A stretch of 58,977 bases of DNA. It comes from Planctomycetota bacterium (GTDB taxonomy: Bacteria; Planctomycetota; UBA1135; GCA-002748355). The notes below the pieces were generated by a model that was not told where the DNA came from, made no database searches, and saw only the letters and a program-made list of their open reading frames with translations. Shown here piece after piece: positions 34,962 to 43,967 of this stretch. How positions within the stretch are numbered: the first letter of the stretch is position 1; each line of letters opens with the position of its first letter. A program made the translations under genes and the position numbers. Location of the stretch: positions 1 to 58,977 of the forward strand of contig DROQ01000131.1 of the NCBI GenBank assembly GCA_011321845.1, given 5' to 3'.

Positions 34962-35818
34962 TCCTCTGCCGGACGGTCTCCGAGCTTCGGGAAGCCTTGG
35001 GGGGGATTCCCCGGGAGGAGCGGGGATTCGTCCCCACGATGGGGGCTCTCCACCGGGGGCACCTGAGCCTGGTCGAGGCCGCCCTCGCAAGGGGGGACCA
35101 GGCTGTGGTAAGCATCTTTGTGAACCCCCTGCAGTTCGGACCGAACGAGGACCTGGACCGCTATCCCCGGACCGAGAAGGAGGATCTTGCGCTCCTTCGG
35201 GAGGCTGGGGTCGCGCTTGTTTTTCTTCCGAGTGTGGAGGAGATGTTCCCCCAGGGTGCCCGCAGTTTTGTGGAGGTGGAAGGTCTCTCCGAAGAACTCG
35301 AGGGAGCCCTCCGGCCCGGGCACTTCCGGGGAGTGGCCACGGTCTGCGCCCGCTTGTTCCATCTCTTCGAGCCCGCGCGAGGCTATTTCGGGTGGAAAGA
35401 CATGCAGCAGGTATGCCTGCTGAAAAAGATGGTGTCCGACCTCGCCTTCCCCCTGGAGATCGTCCCCTGCCCGGTGGTTCGGGAAGAGGATGGGTTGGCG
35501 CTCTCCTCCAGGAACCGTTTCCTGGACGCCGAGCAGCGGGTTGCGGCCGTTTCTCTTTCTCAGGGCCTTCGGCGGGCCTGTTTCGCTTTTGCCCAAGGCG
35601 AGCGCAGAAGGGCCGTCTTGGAGACCTTGGTCCGGGATGCCCTCTCTCCTTCTCTTCGATGTCAGTATGTCGCCGTCCGAAGAAGCGAAGATTTCTCCGA
35701 TCCCGGGGAGCGGGTGGATGGGGGACGGATCCTCGCCGCCGCCCTCCTGGGTGGAGTGCATCTGATTGACAACATGCCCTTGGAGGAGGCTCCCGGGGCG
35801 GGGATCGATGCATCCTAG
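34958..35818 (+). CDS. panC: Pantothenate synthetase
   Basis: A 286-residue enzyme joining pantoate and beta-alanine with ATP. The nucleotidyl-transferase HIGH-type motif is TMGALHRGHLSL, then FVNPLQFGPNEDLDRYPRT, the pantoate and ATP site GWKDMQQV, and the KMSKS-equivalent ALSSRNR. I chose ATG 34958, overlapping the folK stop, over GTG 34946. A GGAGG at 34942-34946 serves it. The 3' end overlaps the start of ispE. Confidence 0.95.
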   Translation: MILCRTVSELREALGGIPREERGFVPTMGALHRGHLSLVEAALARGDQAVVSIFVNPLQFGPNEDLDRYPRTEKEDLALLREAGVALVFLPSVEEMFPQGARSFVEVEGLSEELEGALRPGHFRGVATVCARLFHLFEPARGYFGWKDMQQVCLLKKMVSDLAFPLEIVPCPVVREEDGLALSSRNRFLDAEQRVAAVSLSQGLRRACFAFAQGERRRAVLETLVRDALSPSLRCQYVAVRRSEDFSDPGERVDGGRILAAALLGGVHLIDNMPLEEAPGAGIDAS

Positions 35819-36962
35819 GGTCTACAGGCGCCACGCGCCCGCCAAGGTGAACCTTGCCCTGGAGGTTCTTGGGATCCGGGAGGATGGATTCCATGAGCTT
35901 CGGACGATCTTCGATGCCTTGGAATTTGGGGATGAACTCCAATTCTTCCCGCAGGAGGGAGGGGAGTTCTCTCTTTCCGTCGAGGGGAGCGAGGTCGAGG
36001 GGATTCCCCTGGATGAGAGCAACCTGATCCTTCGGGCGGCAAGGGCCTATCGGGAAGCCTTTCCCGGAACCTTGGGTGGGAGGTTTCTCCTGAAAAAACG
36101 AATTCCCATGGGGGCTGGCTTGGGGGGAGGCTCCAGCGATGGGGCCCAGGCTCTTAGGCTTCTGGAGGAGGCCGAGCTTGGAGAAGAGCGATTGAGGGAG
36201 AGGAGGGCCCCCCAGGTTCTGGAGGAGATCGCTCGCGGCCTCGGGGCGGATCTCCCCTTTTTTTTGAGAGGGGGGAGGGCCTTCGCCGATGGGCGAGGCG
36301 ACCGGATCCATTCCCTCGAGCGGCAGGTTCCTCTTTTTTACATTCTCCTCCTCAACCGGGTGCATTGTGACACGGGAGCGGTGTTTCGGCGGTACCAAGG
36401 GGACTTGACAATTCCTGGGCCTTTCCTAGGCTCCATCCCCGGTAGGCAGGAGCGCCAGAAGGCATCCAAGGCAAACCACCTCAGTCACCAAAGTTCCTCT
36501 CGGCTTACCGCCGAGGCCTTCTCACGGAGTTTCGGACAGGGTTCCAGCGGATTCTTCTCCGGGTTCTTCTCCGAAGAGAATGCAGAAAATGTTCCAACCA
36601 ATCCTTCGTTCGCTTTAGATCCATCCCGCCCCTCCCCCTTTCTCTGTTCTGTGGAGAAGGCGGAGGCGTATCTCGACTGGGTTTTGCATGTGGATGCCCC
36701 GGCGGAGCCGCTTGCCTGGCTCTTTAACGACTTGAGAAATCCCGCGATTCAGGAATACCCTCTCTTAGAGGAGATTCCACGGTTGTTGGAGGTTCTCGAC
36801 CTTCCCTCTCCCCATCTCTCGGGAAGTGGATCCACCTTTTTCCTCGTGTTTCAGGAGAAAGAGGCTCGCGATTCCATGGCGGAGGGTCTGCGAGGCGAGC
36901 TCGAAAAAGGATCTCCGGCGAAAAAAAAATTCATTTCCATCGTTACGACTCGCTCCCTCTAA
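35808..36962 (+). CDS. ispE: 4-diphosphocytidyl-2-C-methyl-D-erythritol kinase with insertion
   Basis: A 384-residue GHMP kinase of the MEP isoprenoid pathway. The ATP loop PMGAGLGGGSSDGAQ is intact, as are the N-terminal APAKVNLALEVLGIREDGFHEL and the C-terminal LSGSGSTFFLVF. IspE is normally about 280-310 residues. The excess is a Ser/Phe-rich low-complexity insertion at about 205-260 (ASKANHLSHQSSSRLTAEAF, GSSGFFSGFFSEENAEN). It sits between two secondary elements, where a surface loop is expected. ATG 35808 overlaps the panC 3' end. Confidence 0.9.
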   Translation: MHPRVYRRHAPAKVNLALEVLGIREDGFHELRTIFDALEFGDELQFFPQEGGEFSLSVEGSEVEGIPLDESNLILRAARAYREAFPGTLGGRFLLKKRIPMGAGLGGGSSDGAQALRLLEEAELGEERLRERRAPQVLEEIARGLGADLPFFLRGGRAFADGRGDRIHSLERQVPLFYILLLNRVHCDTGAVFRRYQGDLTIPGPFLGSIPGRQERQKASKANHLSHQSSSRLTAEAFSRSFGQGSSGFFSGFFSEENAENVPTNPSFALDPSRPSPFLCSVEKAEAYLDWVLHVDAPAEPLAWLFNDLRNPAIQEYPLLEEIPRLLEVLDLPSPHLSGSGSTFFLVFQEKEARDSMAEGLRGELEKGSPAKKKFISIVTTRSL

Positions 36963-37105
36963 CGATTTCCAGGGGGAGGCCGAAGCAGTTCCGGGTTCGG
37001 ACTCATTCGATGATCGGAATGATCCTCCCCGATGTAGTTCAAGAGGATATCTCCCCTACCCCAAGACCCTCTCCAGGCAGTTTTCCCCTGGAAGGAGGAG
37101 AGCAA

Positions 37106-37597
37106 GTGAAAGTAACCGAGGTTCGCATCAAGCTCATGGAAGGCTCCAGGAAGAACGGGGACGAAAAGCTCAAGGCTTTCTGTTCTGTGACTCTGGACGG
37201 AGCCTTTGTCATTCGAGATCTCAAGGTCATTCAAGGAGCGAAGGGGCTTTTTGTGGCGATGCCAAGCCGAAAGGTGATGCATCATTGCCCGAACTGCCAG
37301 ACCAAAAACTGCCTCCTGGCCCGATTCTGCAACGATTGTGGGAAAAAGCTCCCACGGGTCTCGGAAGAGGACGCGGAGGGTGCCCGCAAGAGGTACGCGG
37401 ACATCGTTCATCCGGTGCACGCGGGGGCTCGCAAGCTTCTTCACGAGGCTGTGATCCAGGCCTATCGGAGGGAGAGGGGAAGAAAGACCCGGAGAGGGGA
37501 GGGAGGCCCCCCCCCACCCCCTCCTCACCTGCGCCTCAGCCTGGATCCGCCCCCGGACCTGAGCCAGGGGAAGGGAGAATTCCTTGAAGAAGCCTGA
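37106..37597 (+). CDS. spoVG: SpoVG-family protein with internal zinc ribbon
   Basis: A 163-residue RNA/DNA-binding regulator relative. GTG 37106 has a GGAGGAG site; an ATG at 37010 is open but lacks the family start. Residues 1-55 match SpoVG (VKVTEVRIKLMEG, SVTLDGAFVIRDLKVIQG, GLFVAMPSRK). Instead of continuing, a zinc-ribbon-like CPNC ... CNDC block (C61, C64, C75, C78) follows. The SpoVG C-terminus then resumes (YADIVHPVHAGARKLLHEAVIQAY). A Pro/Arg-rich tail closes it. SpoVG is about 95 residues in Bacillus, where it also follows ispE closely in the chromosome. Confidence 0.88.
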   Translation: MKVTEVRIKLMEGSRKNGDEKLKAFCSVTLDGAFVIRDLKVIQGAKGLFVAMPSRKVMHHCPNCQTKNCLLARFCNDCGKKLPRVSEEDAEGARKRYADIVHPVHAGARKLLHEAVIQAYRRERGRKTRRGEGGPPPPPPHLRLSLDPPPDLSQGKGEFLEEA

Positions 37598-37683
37598 GGC
37601 TTCTCGATGAATCTTTGATCTCCGGCGTTTTGTCGGGGATTTTTGAACCCCTTTTCCTCGATCTTCGGAATAATCCTCTTCCA

Positions 37684-38556
37684 ATGAGGTGGACGGCGGG
37701 AATCGTTGGGACGGGACGGATGGCGGAGGTGCTGGGGAAGGCCCTGGTTCTGGCTCCGGACCCAATGCTCCGTATCCGCTTTCTCATGGGACGGGATCCT
37801 GGGAGGACGGCGGAGCTGGGAGAAGCCCTGGGGGCTGAGGCGCTCGCCCTGGGGGAGGATCCCCCAGGAGTGGACCTACTCCTGATCGCTGTGCGGGATG
37901 ACGCTCTCGAAGAGGTCTGCGGTGGCCTGGCCCGAGCCCCCTGGACGAGGGGAGTCCCCAAGCTTGTTTTCCATGGCTCAGGGTCCCGGGGTTTGGAGGT
38001 CCTGGAGGACTTCAGGGCGAGAGGGAGCGTCCTTGGGGTCCTCCATCCGCTCTTCAGTCTCCAACCCGGAATGGAGATGAAGGATCGGATCTTCGTCCTT
38101 TCGGGGGATCGGGAGGCGCGGGCATTGCTGGAGTCTTTGGTTCGATCCCTTGGAGGGCTTCCCCGCTATGTTCCTGACTTGGACCCGGCCCTCTACCACT
38201 GCGCGGCGTCGATGCTGGCCAATGGGGCCACCGCCCTCTACGCGGCAGGCCTGGAACTTTTACAGGAGGCGAGCGGGGGGGCGCTCGGGAAGGAGGAGGC
38301 CAAGCGCTTGATGCGGGCATCCTTGGAGGCCCTCGACCAGGGCGAAGCGGCGCGGGTCCTCACGGGGCCTGTCCAGCGAGGGGACCTGGAGACAGTGGCC
38401 CGGCACTTGGAGAGCTTGGAAAAACATTCCCCCCAACAGCAGCGGCTCTACAGGGCGCTCATGGGCTTCGCCCTCTCTCTGGCTGCCCGCGGAGGTTTGG
38501 CGGAGGGCCTCTGCAGGGACCTCGCTCTTCTCCTCGAGGAGGAAGGAGATTCATGA
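37684..38556 (+). CDS. Rossmann-fold/DUF2520 oxidoreductase-like protein
   Basis: A 290-residue protein with an N-terminal NAD(P)-binding fold (AGIVGTGRMAEVLGKAL) and an FHGSGSRGLEVLEDFRARG ... LGVLHPLFSL stretch as in the DUF2520 family. A helical C-terminal half (CAASMLANGATALYAAGLELL) resembles the dimerisation domain of ketopantoate/pyrroline reductases. The family often lies next to panB or panC, and panC is three genes upstream here. The substrate is unknown. ATG 37684 is the preferred start; its stop overlaps aroDE as ATGA. Confidence 0.85.
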   Translation: MRWTAGIVGTGRMAEVLGKALVLAPDPMLRIRFLMGRDPGRTAELGEALGAEALALGEDPPGVDLLLIAVRDDALEEVCGGLARAPWTRGVPKLVFHGSGSRGLEVLEDFRARGSVLGVLHPLFSLQPGMEMKDRIFVLSGDREARALLESLVRSLGGLPRYVPDLDPALYHCAASMLANGATALYAAGLELLQEASGGALGKEEAKRLMRASLEALDQGEAARVLTGPVQRGDLETVARHLESLEKHSPQQQRLYRALMGFALSLAARGGLAEGLCRDLALLLEEEGDS

Positions 38557-40070
38557 CCCTCTTTGTCGCCAGCCTGATGCCCAAGGGGGTGGAAGAAGGG
38601 CGTGAGCAGGGGAAGGCTGCGCTGCGCTCCGGAGCGGATCTGATCGAGTTCCGCGTGGATCGCCTCCGGCATCCTTCCGAGGTGGCGACCCTCGTGTCCT
38701 TGTTCCCCGAACACAGCCTGGTGGCCTGCAGGGTGCCCGAGGATGGAGGGGAGTGGACCGGTTCGGTGGAGGATCGGAGGAGGATGTTGATGGCGGGTGC
38801 CCAGGCGGGTGCGGCCTGGGTCGATTTGGAGCTCTGGGAGTCCTTGGTGTTCCCACCCGGGACCAAGGCCAAGATTCTCCGCTCCTACCACCGGCTTCAC
38901 GGCGCTCCCTCTCAGCCGGCCGAACTGCTCGGGAGGATGCGACGCTCGGGAGCCGACGCCCTCAAGGTGGTTTGGATGGGCTATGACGCCGCCGACTACG
39001 AAAAGATCCACGAACTCTATTCCCTGGTCCCCGATCTCCCCCTGACGGCGTTTTTGGTAGGGAAGGCGGGGCGTTCCTCCCGGTTCCTGTCGGTGTTGGA
39101 GGGGGCGCCTTTCCTCTATTGCGCTCCCGGTCCCGGCCAGGCGGTTGCAGAGGGCCAGCCCGACCTCTTCGAGGCCGCCCAGATCTATCGACTCGCGGAG
39201 GCGCGGCCGGGGGATCGTTTTTGGGGGTTATGCGGATCGCCGGTGGAGCACTCTTTGGGATATCGCCTCCACAACGGACTTGGGCGATGGATCCCCGATG
39301 CCCCCCGTTACTTCCCCTTCGAGACGCAAGAACCCGAGGCGCTGGCAAGGCTCCTCTGGGGGATTCACGGGGAGAGTTTTTTAGGGCTCTCGGTCACCGC
39401 GCCGCACAAGAGGCGTGCCTTTCGCATGGCCGTGGTCCGCGACGAATGGGCTCTGGCCTGTGGATCGGTGAACACGCTGAAGCCCAGCGAGGAGGGGTTT
39501 CTGGGGTTCAACACGGACGCTCCGGCGATTGCCAGGTCCCTTGCGGCCGCCTCCCCCCATGATTTGAGTGGAGTGACAGCCCTGGTCGTCGGGGGAGGGG
39601 GTGTGGCCCGTTCCGCCTGCGTTGCCCTCCAGTCCCTGGGTTGCCGGGTGGCGATCGCCGCCCGCTCCCGCAAAAAGATTCTGGATTTCGCCAAGGAGAG
39701 AGGGGTGACGGTTCTTCCCTTCGAGGCGAGCCTTGTCAAGGACCTCTCCGCGAGGGTCCTGGTCCACGCCACCCCGGTGGGGCAGGAGGGGGGGGCGGCA
39801 GAAGGGGAGTCTCTTTTCTCGGAAGCGGATCTGCCCCATGGGTTGTTGGCCTTGGACCTGGTTTACCGGCCTGCGCGGACTCCCCTCCTTGACCGTGTCG
39901 TTCGGGCGGGTGGCAAGGCGGTGTCCGGACTGCGTGTTTTTCTCCACCAGGCGGCTCTTCAGGCGGAGATCCTCCTGGGGGTCCGGGTTCCCCCCCTGGG
40001 AGGGACCGATGCCCTTGCGGTCCTGTTGGGTCCCGAGGGCCGGGAGTTGGAGAGGGAGGAGGACAGGTGA
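38553..40070 (+). CDS. aroDE: Bifunctional 3-dehydroquinate dehydratase/shikimate dehydrogenase
   Basis: A 505-residue fusion for two consecutive shikimate steps. Residues 1-~215 are a type I dehydroquinase with H113 (SYHRLHG) and the Schiff-base lysine K138 (ALKVVWMG). Residues ~222-490 are shikimate dehydrogenase. SPVEHSLGYRLHN (229-241) binds substrate, K286 (VTAPHK) and D322 (GFNTD) are the catalytic pair, and GGGGVARSA is the NADP loop. AroD-AroE fusions are known from plants and Chlamydiae. The end overlaps aroK as GTGA, so channelled flow to shikimate kinase is plausible. Confidence 0.95.
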   Translation: MTLFVASLMPKGVEEGREQGKAALRSGADLIEFRVDRLRHPSEVATLVSLFPEHSLVACRVPEDGGEWTGSVEDRRRMLMAGAQAGAAWVDLELWESLVFPPGTKAKILRSYHRLHGAPSQPAELLGRMRRSGADALKVVWMGYDAADYEKIHELYSLVPDLPLTAFLVGKAGRSSRFLSVLEGAPFLYCAPGPGQAVAEGQPDLFEAAQIYRLAEARPGDRFWGLCGSPVEHSLGYRLHNGLGRWIPDAPRYFPFETQEPEALARLLWGIHGESFLGLSVTAPHKRRAFRMAVVRDEWALACGSVNTLKPSEEGFLGFNTDAPAIARSLAAASPHDLSGVTALVVGGGGVARSACVALQSLGCRVAIAARSRKKILDFAKERGVTVLPFEASLVKDLSARVLVHATPVGQEGGAAEGESLFSEADLPHGLLALDLVYRPARTPLLDRVVRAGGKAVSGLRVFLHQAALQAEILLGVRVPPLGGTDALAVLLGPEGRELEREEDR

Positions 40071-40603
40071 GGGCCATCGTCCTGATCGGTCAGCGGGGAA
40101 CAGGCAAGACCACCTTGGGGGCGCTTCTGGCTGACCGCTTGGGGCTTCCCTTTTGGGACAGTGATCAGGTGTTCCACCGGGAGTTGGGGTGCTCCCCCGG
40201 GGATTGGATCCGGAACCTTGGGGAGGCCTCTTTTCGGCAGCAGGAGGAGCGAGTGGTCTGCCGCCTTCTTCGGAGGATCCTTCTGGTCCCGGGGGTCCTG
40301 GCCCTCGGTGGAGGGGCCCCCTGCAGTTCCTTGACCCGGGGGTGGATGGGGAGACTCCGTCAGGGGACTGGGTGGGTGGTCTATCTGACCTGCTCCCTCG
40401 AGCGTGCCTTGGAACGTCAGAGGGGACGTGCGGAGCAGGAACCGCTCCTGAGGGCCGCTTCCCCGCGAGAAGATGGCGCGCGGCTCTTCGCCCAGCGGCA
40501 TTCCATTTACCTCCAAGCCTCCGACCTTCTCTTCGAGAATGATTTCGCTTCCCCGGGCACGGCCCTGGAGGCTCTGGTCTCTCTCTTGGGTTTGGAGGTT
40601 TGA
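40067..40603 (+). CDS. aroK: Shikimate kinase
   Basis: A 178-residue P-loop kinase making shikimate 3-phosphate. GTG 40067 overlaps the upstream stop. Walker A is GQRGTGKTT (8-16). The shikimate site motif DSD is at FWDSDQVF, the following Arg is in IRNLGEASFRQQE, and the Walker B-like GGGAPCSS is LALGGGAPC. The LID arginine is likely in RGRAEQEPLL. It ends the anabolic cluster; a small hairpin at 40628-40642 follows. Confidence 0.93.
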   Translation: MRAIVLIGQRGTGKTTLGALLADRLGLPFWDSDQVFHRELGCSPGDWIRNLGEASFRQQEERVVCRLLRRILLVPGVLALGGGAPCSSLTRGWMGRLRQGTGWVVYLTCSLERALERQRGRAEQEPLLRAASPREDGARLFAQRHSIYLQASDLLFENDFASPGTALEALVSLLGLEV

Positions 40604-40627
40604 AGGGGGAACTTCGTTGCTCCTATC

Positions 40628-40648
40628 GAGCCCTTTTGGCTCTTTGTC
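40628..40648 (+). terminator. Weak hairpin after aroK
   Basis: GAGCC (40628-40632) and GGCTC (40638-40642) with a CTTTT loop, followed by TTTGT. The stem is short, so read-through into the next gene is possible. Confidence 0.4.
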
Positions 40649-40687
40649 CTCCCTTGTCTCGAATTCACGCAGGTTCCGGGCTAATGT

Positions 40688-43600
40688 ATGAGCACCCGGA
40701 GGTCGAGAAAAGAAGAGGCGGGATCAGAATCCAGGAGCGCGCGTGTGAGACCAGAGCTTAGGCCCAATGATGAGGGGATCCTTATCCTAAGCTGCCTTCT
40801 TGGGCTCGCTCTGATGGTGCTCCCGGCAAAGGGAGCTTCTCCTTATGGCTCAGGTTTTTCCTCGCCTGGTCTCAATGCGGACAAAGGGGAGAGTGTCCTC
40901 CAAATCCATCCTTCCCAGGATCGCATCGCCCTCTACAAAAAATTCCTTCTGGGTCCGGATCCAAAACCCGAAAAGAGCGAGGAGCGCAGGATCGCCATTC
41001 TGAGCCTGGTTCGGAATCCGGACCCCAGGGCACACGCGGTTCTGCAAGAAGTCTTGGCGCTGGCGGGAAACCCTGTGCGGGTTCCTCTCTCCACTCTCGA
41101 AAAAATTTGCGAAGCCCTGACGGAACAGGAGATCCTGGATCTGGGGGGACAGCCCTTTGCCAAGACCGATCCGGCTTCTTCGAAGAAACTCGAGATCTAC
41201 CGGAGTTACGTTCCGGTCATGATCGCCCTACGAGCGAAGAAGGTGGGAGCAAAGCCTTCCGTCCTTTCCTCCATTCGGCGGTTCTTTCTACTCCTTCCGG
41301 CCAAGGTCCGTCGGGAGGTGTTGGCCAGGGAACTCACCAACAAGGACCACAAGCTTGTGGCCGCGGCCGTTCGCATCAGTGGGATCACCAGGGATCCGGA
41401 ACTCGCCCCCTTTCTCGCTCCCTTGTTGGGACAAAAGGACCTCAAGCCGATCGTCCAGGACGCCCTGGCTCGTTTGACGCTGAGGGTGGCTCTCTTCCAT
41501 ACCGACAAGGAGTTTTTTTCCTGGTGGAAAAGCCACAAGGGAAAGAGCTATGAGGACCTTGCGGAGGAGGCCCTCCTTGCGAACCTGCATCGGAGCCGCA
41601 AGGTGGAAGAAACCTTCCATCAGCGCTCCCTCGCCTTTGCGACCCAGGCCTTGGAGATGGGCTTGCGGGTTCGGCCTCTTCCCTGGGGCTCTTTTCACAG
41701 CCTGCTGGGTCAGGTCGAGGACCCAAGGGACCGTGCTTTTCTTGGTTCGAAGCTCTTCGCGGGGCTTCGGAAGCTCTCCCAGAGCAAGGGGAAGGAACCC
41801 CCTTGGCAGCCCACCGACCCAGGGCTCATGGAGTTCTTCGAGTTTGTCCGGGGGGAATACGGAAACGGCTCGGACCCCGAGCGAAAAGGGGTCTGGCTCT
41901 CCCTCGTCACCATTCTGGGCAAGGCCCTCGGGGGGAAACCGGAGGATTGGGCTCGCTCCACCTTAGAGAACCTCCTCAAAGGAAAGGAATCTGTTGATCT
42001 CAAAACCGCCTTGGACCTGTTGACCTTCTTTCCTGTGGATGATGCCAGGGAGGCGGTTCTCAAGTGGATCGAAGGGGAGATGGGAAAGGATCTCCCCCAG
42101 GCAAGTCGCTGGGATCTTCTTGGTTTCGCCCTCGAAGTCCTGGGAAGGATGGGAGCGCCGGAGGATCGCGTCCTCCTCAAGGGGATCCGCGAACTCTCGC
42201 TAGGTCTCGTCCGAAAGAAGGGCTTTCCCATGAAACTTCGCGAGGCGGCCTTGGATCTGGGAGGCAAGCTGGATGGACCCGGGGTCCTGGAGGGCTTTCA
42301 GCCCATCGTCCTCTCCAGCTCGGACCAGATCCCTTCTTCTCTCCGAATGCGGGCCTTCGGTTGGGTCGAGACGCTTGGAACGAGTTTGTTGCAGGCGGAA
42401 AAAGGTCCGGGCGCGATCACCGAGGCCGAGAGGATCCTTGCCTTTTTCTTTCAATGCCTCAGCGATCCGGAACCCAGGCTTCGGGAACAGGTCTGCAAGT
42501 CCCTGGAGGCCTTCCCGCCCTCCCCAAAGAACTTTCCGGAAGCCAAGCGAAGAGAGTGGGGGGGAAGAATCCTCGGTCGGGTAGGAAAGAGGCTTCGTGA
42601 GGAGACCGATGCCCATGTGATCGAAGCGCTCCGACAGGTTTTCCTGGGCTCGGGCAAGGGAAGTTTGCTGGGGGCCACAGTCCTCGAGCATTACGTCGGT
42701 GTTTTGCTGCATTGGGGGGAAAAGAGGCGGGCGGAATATGTCAAGCTGTTGCCCGCTTTTCTCCAGGATCTTCGCGAGCTTCTCAAGCAGAAAGGGATGC
42801 CTCCCAAAATCCTAGTTGCCTATGCACGCTCCCTGAACCGTGCCGGGTTGAAGCGTCCGGCTGCGGAGATTCTGGATGCGCCCGCCTTGGTGGCCCTGGA
42901 CCAGGGAGCGGACGCCCTGCCCGAAAACCAGCGAGTCGAAGCCAGGCGGATCCGTAAAGAACGGGCAGCCCTCCTTCTCGCCCTTCTCGGGGAGGAGGGA
43001 CTCCCCGGGACCTGGACTCCCGCCAAGCAAAAGACTCTGGCCCAGAGGATCCTCGGGGCTCGCAGGGGACTTCTCACCCTTGGAGGCGAGAATCCGATGG
43101 CCTTATTCTACCTGGGCTGGGCGGAGCTTTTCGAAGGCAACACCCAGGAGGCCGAAAAGGTCCTGGCGCGGTTCCGGGCGGCCCATCCCGCCGCGGGACC
43201 AGGGGTCCTTTCGCAGGCGGGTCTGCTTGAGGCCAAGGCTCTGCTCAAGATGGGCAAGGCGAAGGCCGCAGCGGAGCTCCTTGCCAAGCGCAAGGACCTG
43301 GATGCTTTGCTCCTTCTCCTCGAAGCACGAAAGGCGATCGGGGACCACCAAGGAGTGGTCGCCTCGGTGCAGGAGCTTCTTCAAACTCCGGGCTTTCCCT
43401 CCACCGGACCCAAGAATGTGGATGTCCTGATGGATCAGGCTCAGGCTCAAATCGCGATGAAGGACTTGAAAGGGGCTGAGGAGACCCTGAAAAGCCTTCC
43501 TCTGTTGAGCCGGGCTGCCGCCAGGACCAGGCTCAAGCTCCTCCGGACCGAGTTGGAGGAACTTCGCAAAAAACTGCAACCCAAGGAAGGGAATCCTTCG

Positions 43601-43786
43601 GAGAAGAACGCTGCAAAGAAGGGGAAAACGGGGACTCCAGTTTCCTCGAAGAAAGCGGAAAAACCGAGCAAGATTCCAAGCTCCCGGAATGCCCCCAAGA
43701 GCCCCAAAGAGGCCAAGCAGGGTAAGGGGGAGGAGAAGGGGAAGAGCCGGAAGGGGGGAGGAGTGGAAAAAAAAGACTCCAAGTGA
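40688..43786 (+). CDS. Exported HEAT/TPR-repeat protein with Lys-rich tail
   Basis: A 1032-residue protein. A charged N-terminus leads to one hydrophobic segment (about 30-48, ILILSCLLGLALMVLP) ending near AKGA, either a late signal peptide or an anchor. Residues ~85-700 are alpha-helical, HEAT-like pairs (RRIAILSLVRNPDPRAHAVLQEVL, LVAAAVRISGITRDPELAPFLAPLL). Residues ~800-940 are TPR-like (PMALFYLGWAELFEGNTQEAEKVLARF, LLEAKALLKMGKAKAAAELLAK). The last ~75 residues are a Lys/Ser/Gly tail (KKGKTGTPVSSKKAEKPSK). No catalytic motif is seen; a scaffold role is inferred. Confidence 0.8.
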   Translation: MSTRRSRKEEAGSESRSARVRPELRPNDEGILILSCLLGLALMVLPAKGASPYGSGFSSPGLNADKGESVLQIHPSQDRIALYKKFLLGPDPKPEKSEERRIAILSLVRNPDPRAHAVLQEVLALAGNPVRVPLSTLEKICEALTEQEILDLGGQPFAKTDPASSKKLEIYRSYVPVMIALRAKKVGAKPSVLSSIRRFFLLLPAKVRREVLARELTNKDHKLVAAAVRISGITRDPELAPFLAPLLGQKDLKPIVQDALARLTLRVALFHTDKEFFSWWKSHKGKSYEDLAEEALLANLHRSRKVEETFHQRSLAFATQALEMGLRVRPLPWGSFHSLLGQVEDPRDRAFLGSKLFAGLRKLSQSKGKEPPWQPTDPGLMEFFEFVRGEYGNGSDPERKGVWLSLVTILGKALGGKPEDWARSTLENLLKGKESVDLKTALDLLTFFPVDDAREAVLKWIEGEMGKDLPQASRWDLLGFALEVLGRMGAPEDRVLLKGIRELSLGLVRKKGFPMKLREAALDLGGKLDGPGVLEGFQPIVLSSSDQIPSSLRMRAFGWVETLGTSLLQAEKGPGAITEAERILAFFFQCLSDPEPRLREQVCKSLEAFPPSPKNFPEAKRREWGGRILGRVGKRLREETDAHVIEALRQVFLGSGKGSLLGATVLEHYVGVLLHWGEKRRAEYVKLLPAFLQDLRELLKQKGMPPKILVAYARSLNRAGLKRPAAEILDAPALVALDQGADALPENQRVEARRIRKERAALLLALLGEEGLPGTWTPAKQKTLAQRILGARRGLLTLGGENPMALFYLGWAELFEGNTQEAEKVLARFRAAHPAAGPGVLSQAGLLEAKALLKMGKAKAAAELLAKRKDLDALLLLLEARKAIGDHQGVVASVQELLQTPGFPSTGPKNVDVLMDQAQAQIAMKDLKGAEETLKSLPLLSRAAARTRLKLLRTELEELRKKLQPKEGNPSEKNAAKKGKTGTPVSSKKAEKPSKIPSSRNAPKSPKEAKQGKGEEKGKSRKGGGVEKKDSK

Positions 43787-43846
43787 GTCTTGCTTTCCGG
43801 GGACTCCTTCTTAGACTTCTCTACCCGCATTTGGCGGATCAAGTTG

Positions 43847-43923
<77 letters not shown>

Positions 43924-43925
43924 AG

Positions 43926-43967
43926 GAAGGGAAGTTCCTCATGGGAGCTTCCCTTCTTTCTTTTTTT
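43926..43967 (+). terminator. Rho-independent terminator after the tRNA
   Basis: GAAGGGAAG (43926-43934) and CTTCCCTTC (43948-43956) form a 9-bp stem with further pairing in the loop. TTTCTTTTTTT follows. It starts three bases after the tRNA CCA end. Confidence 0.85.
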
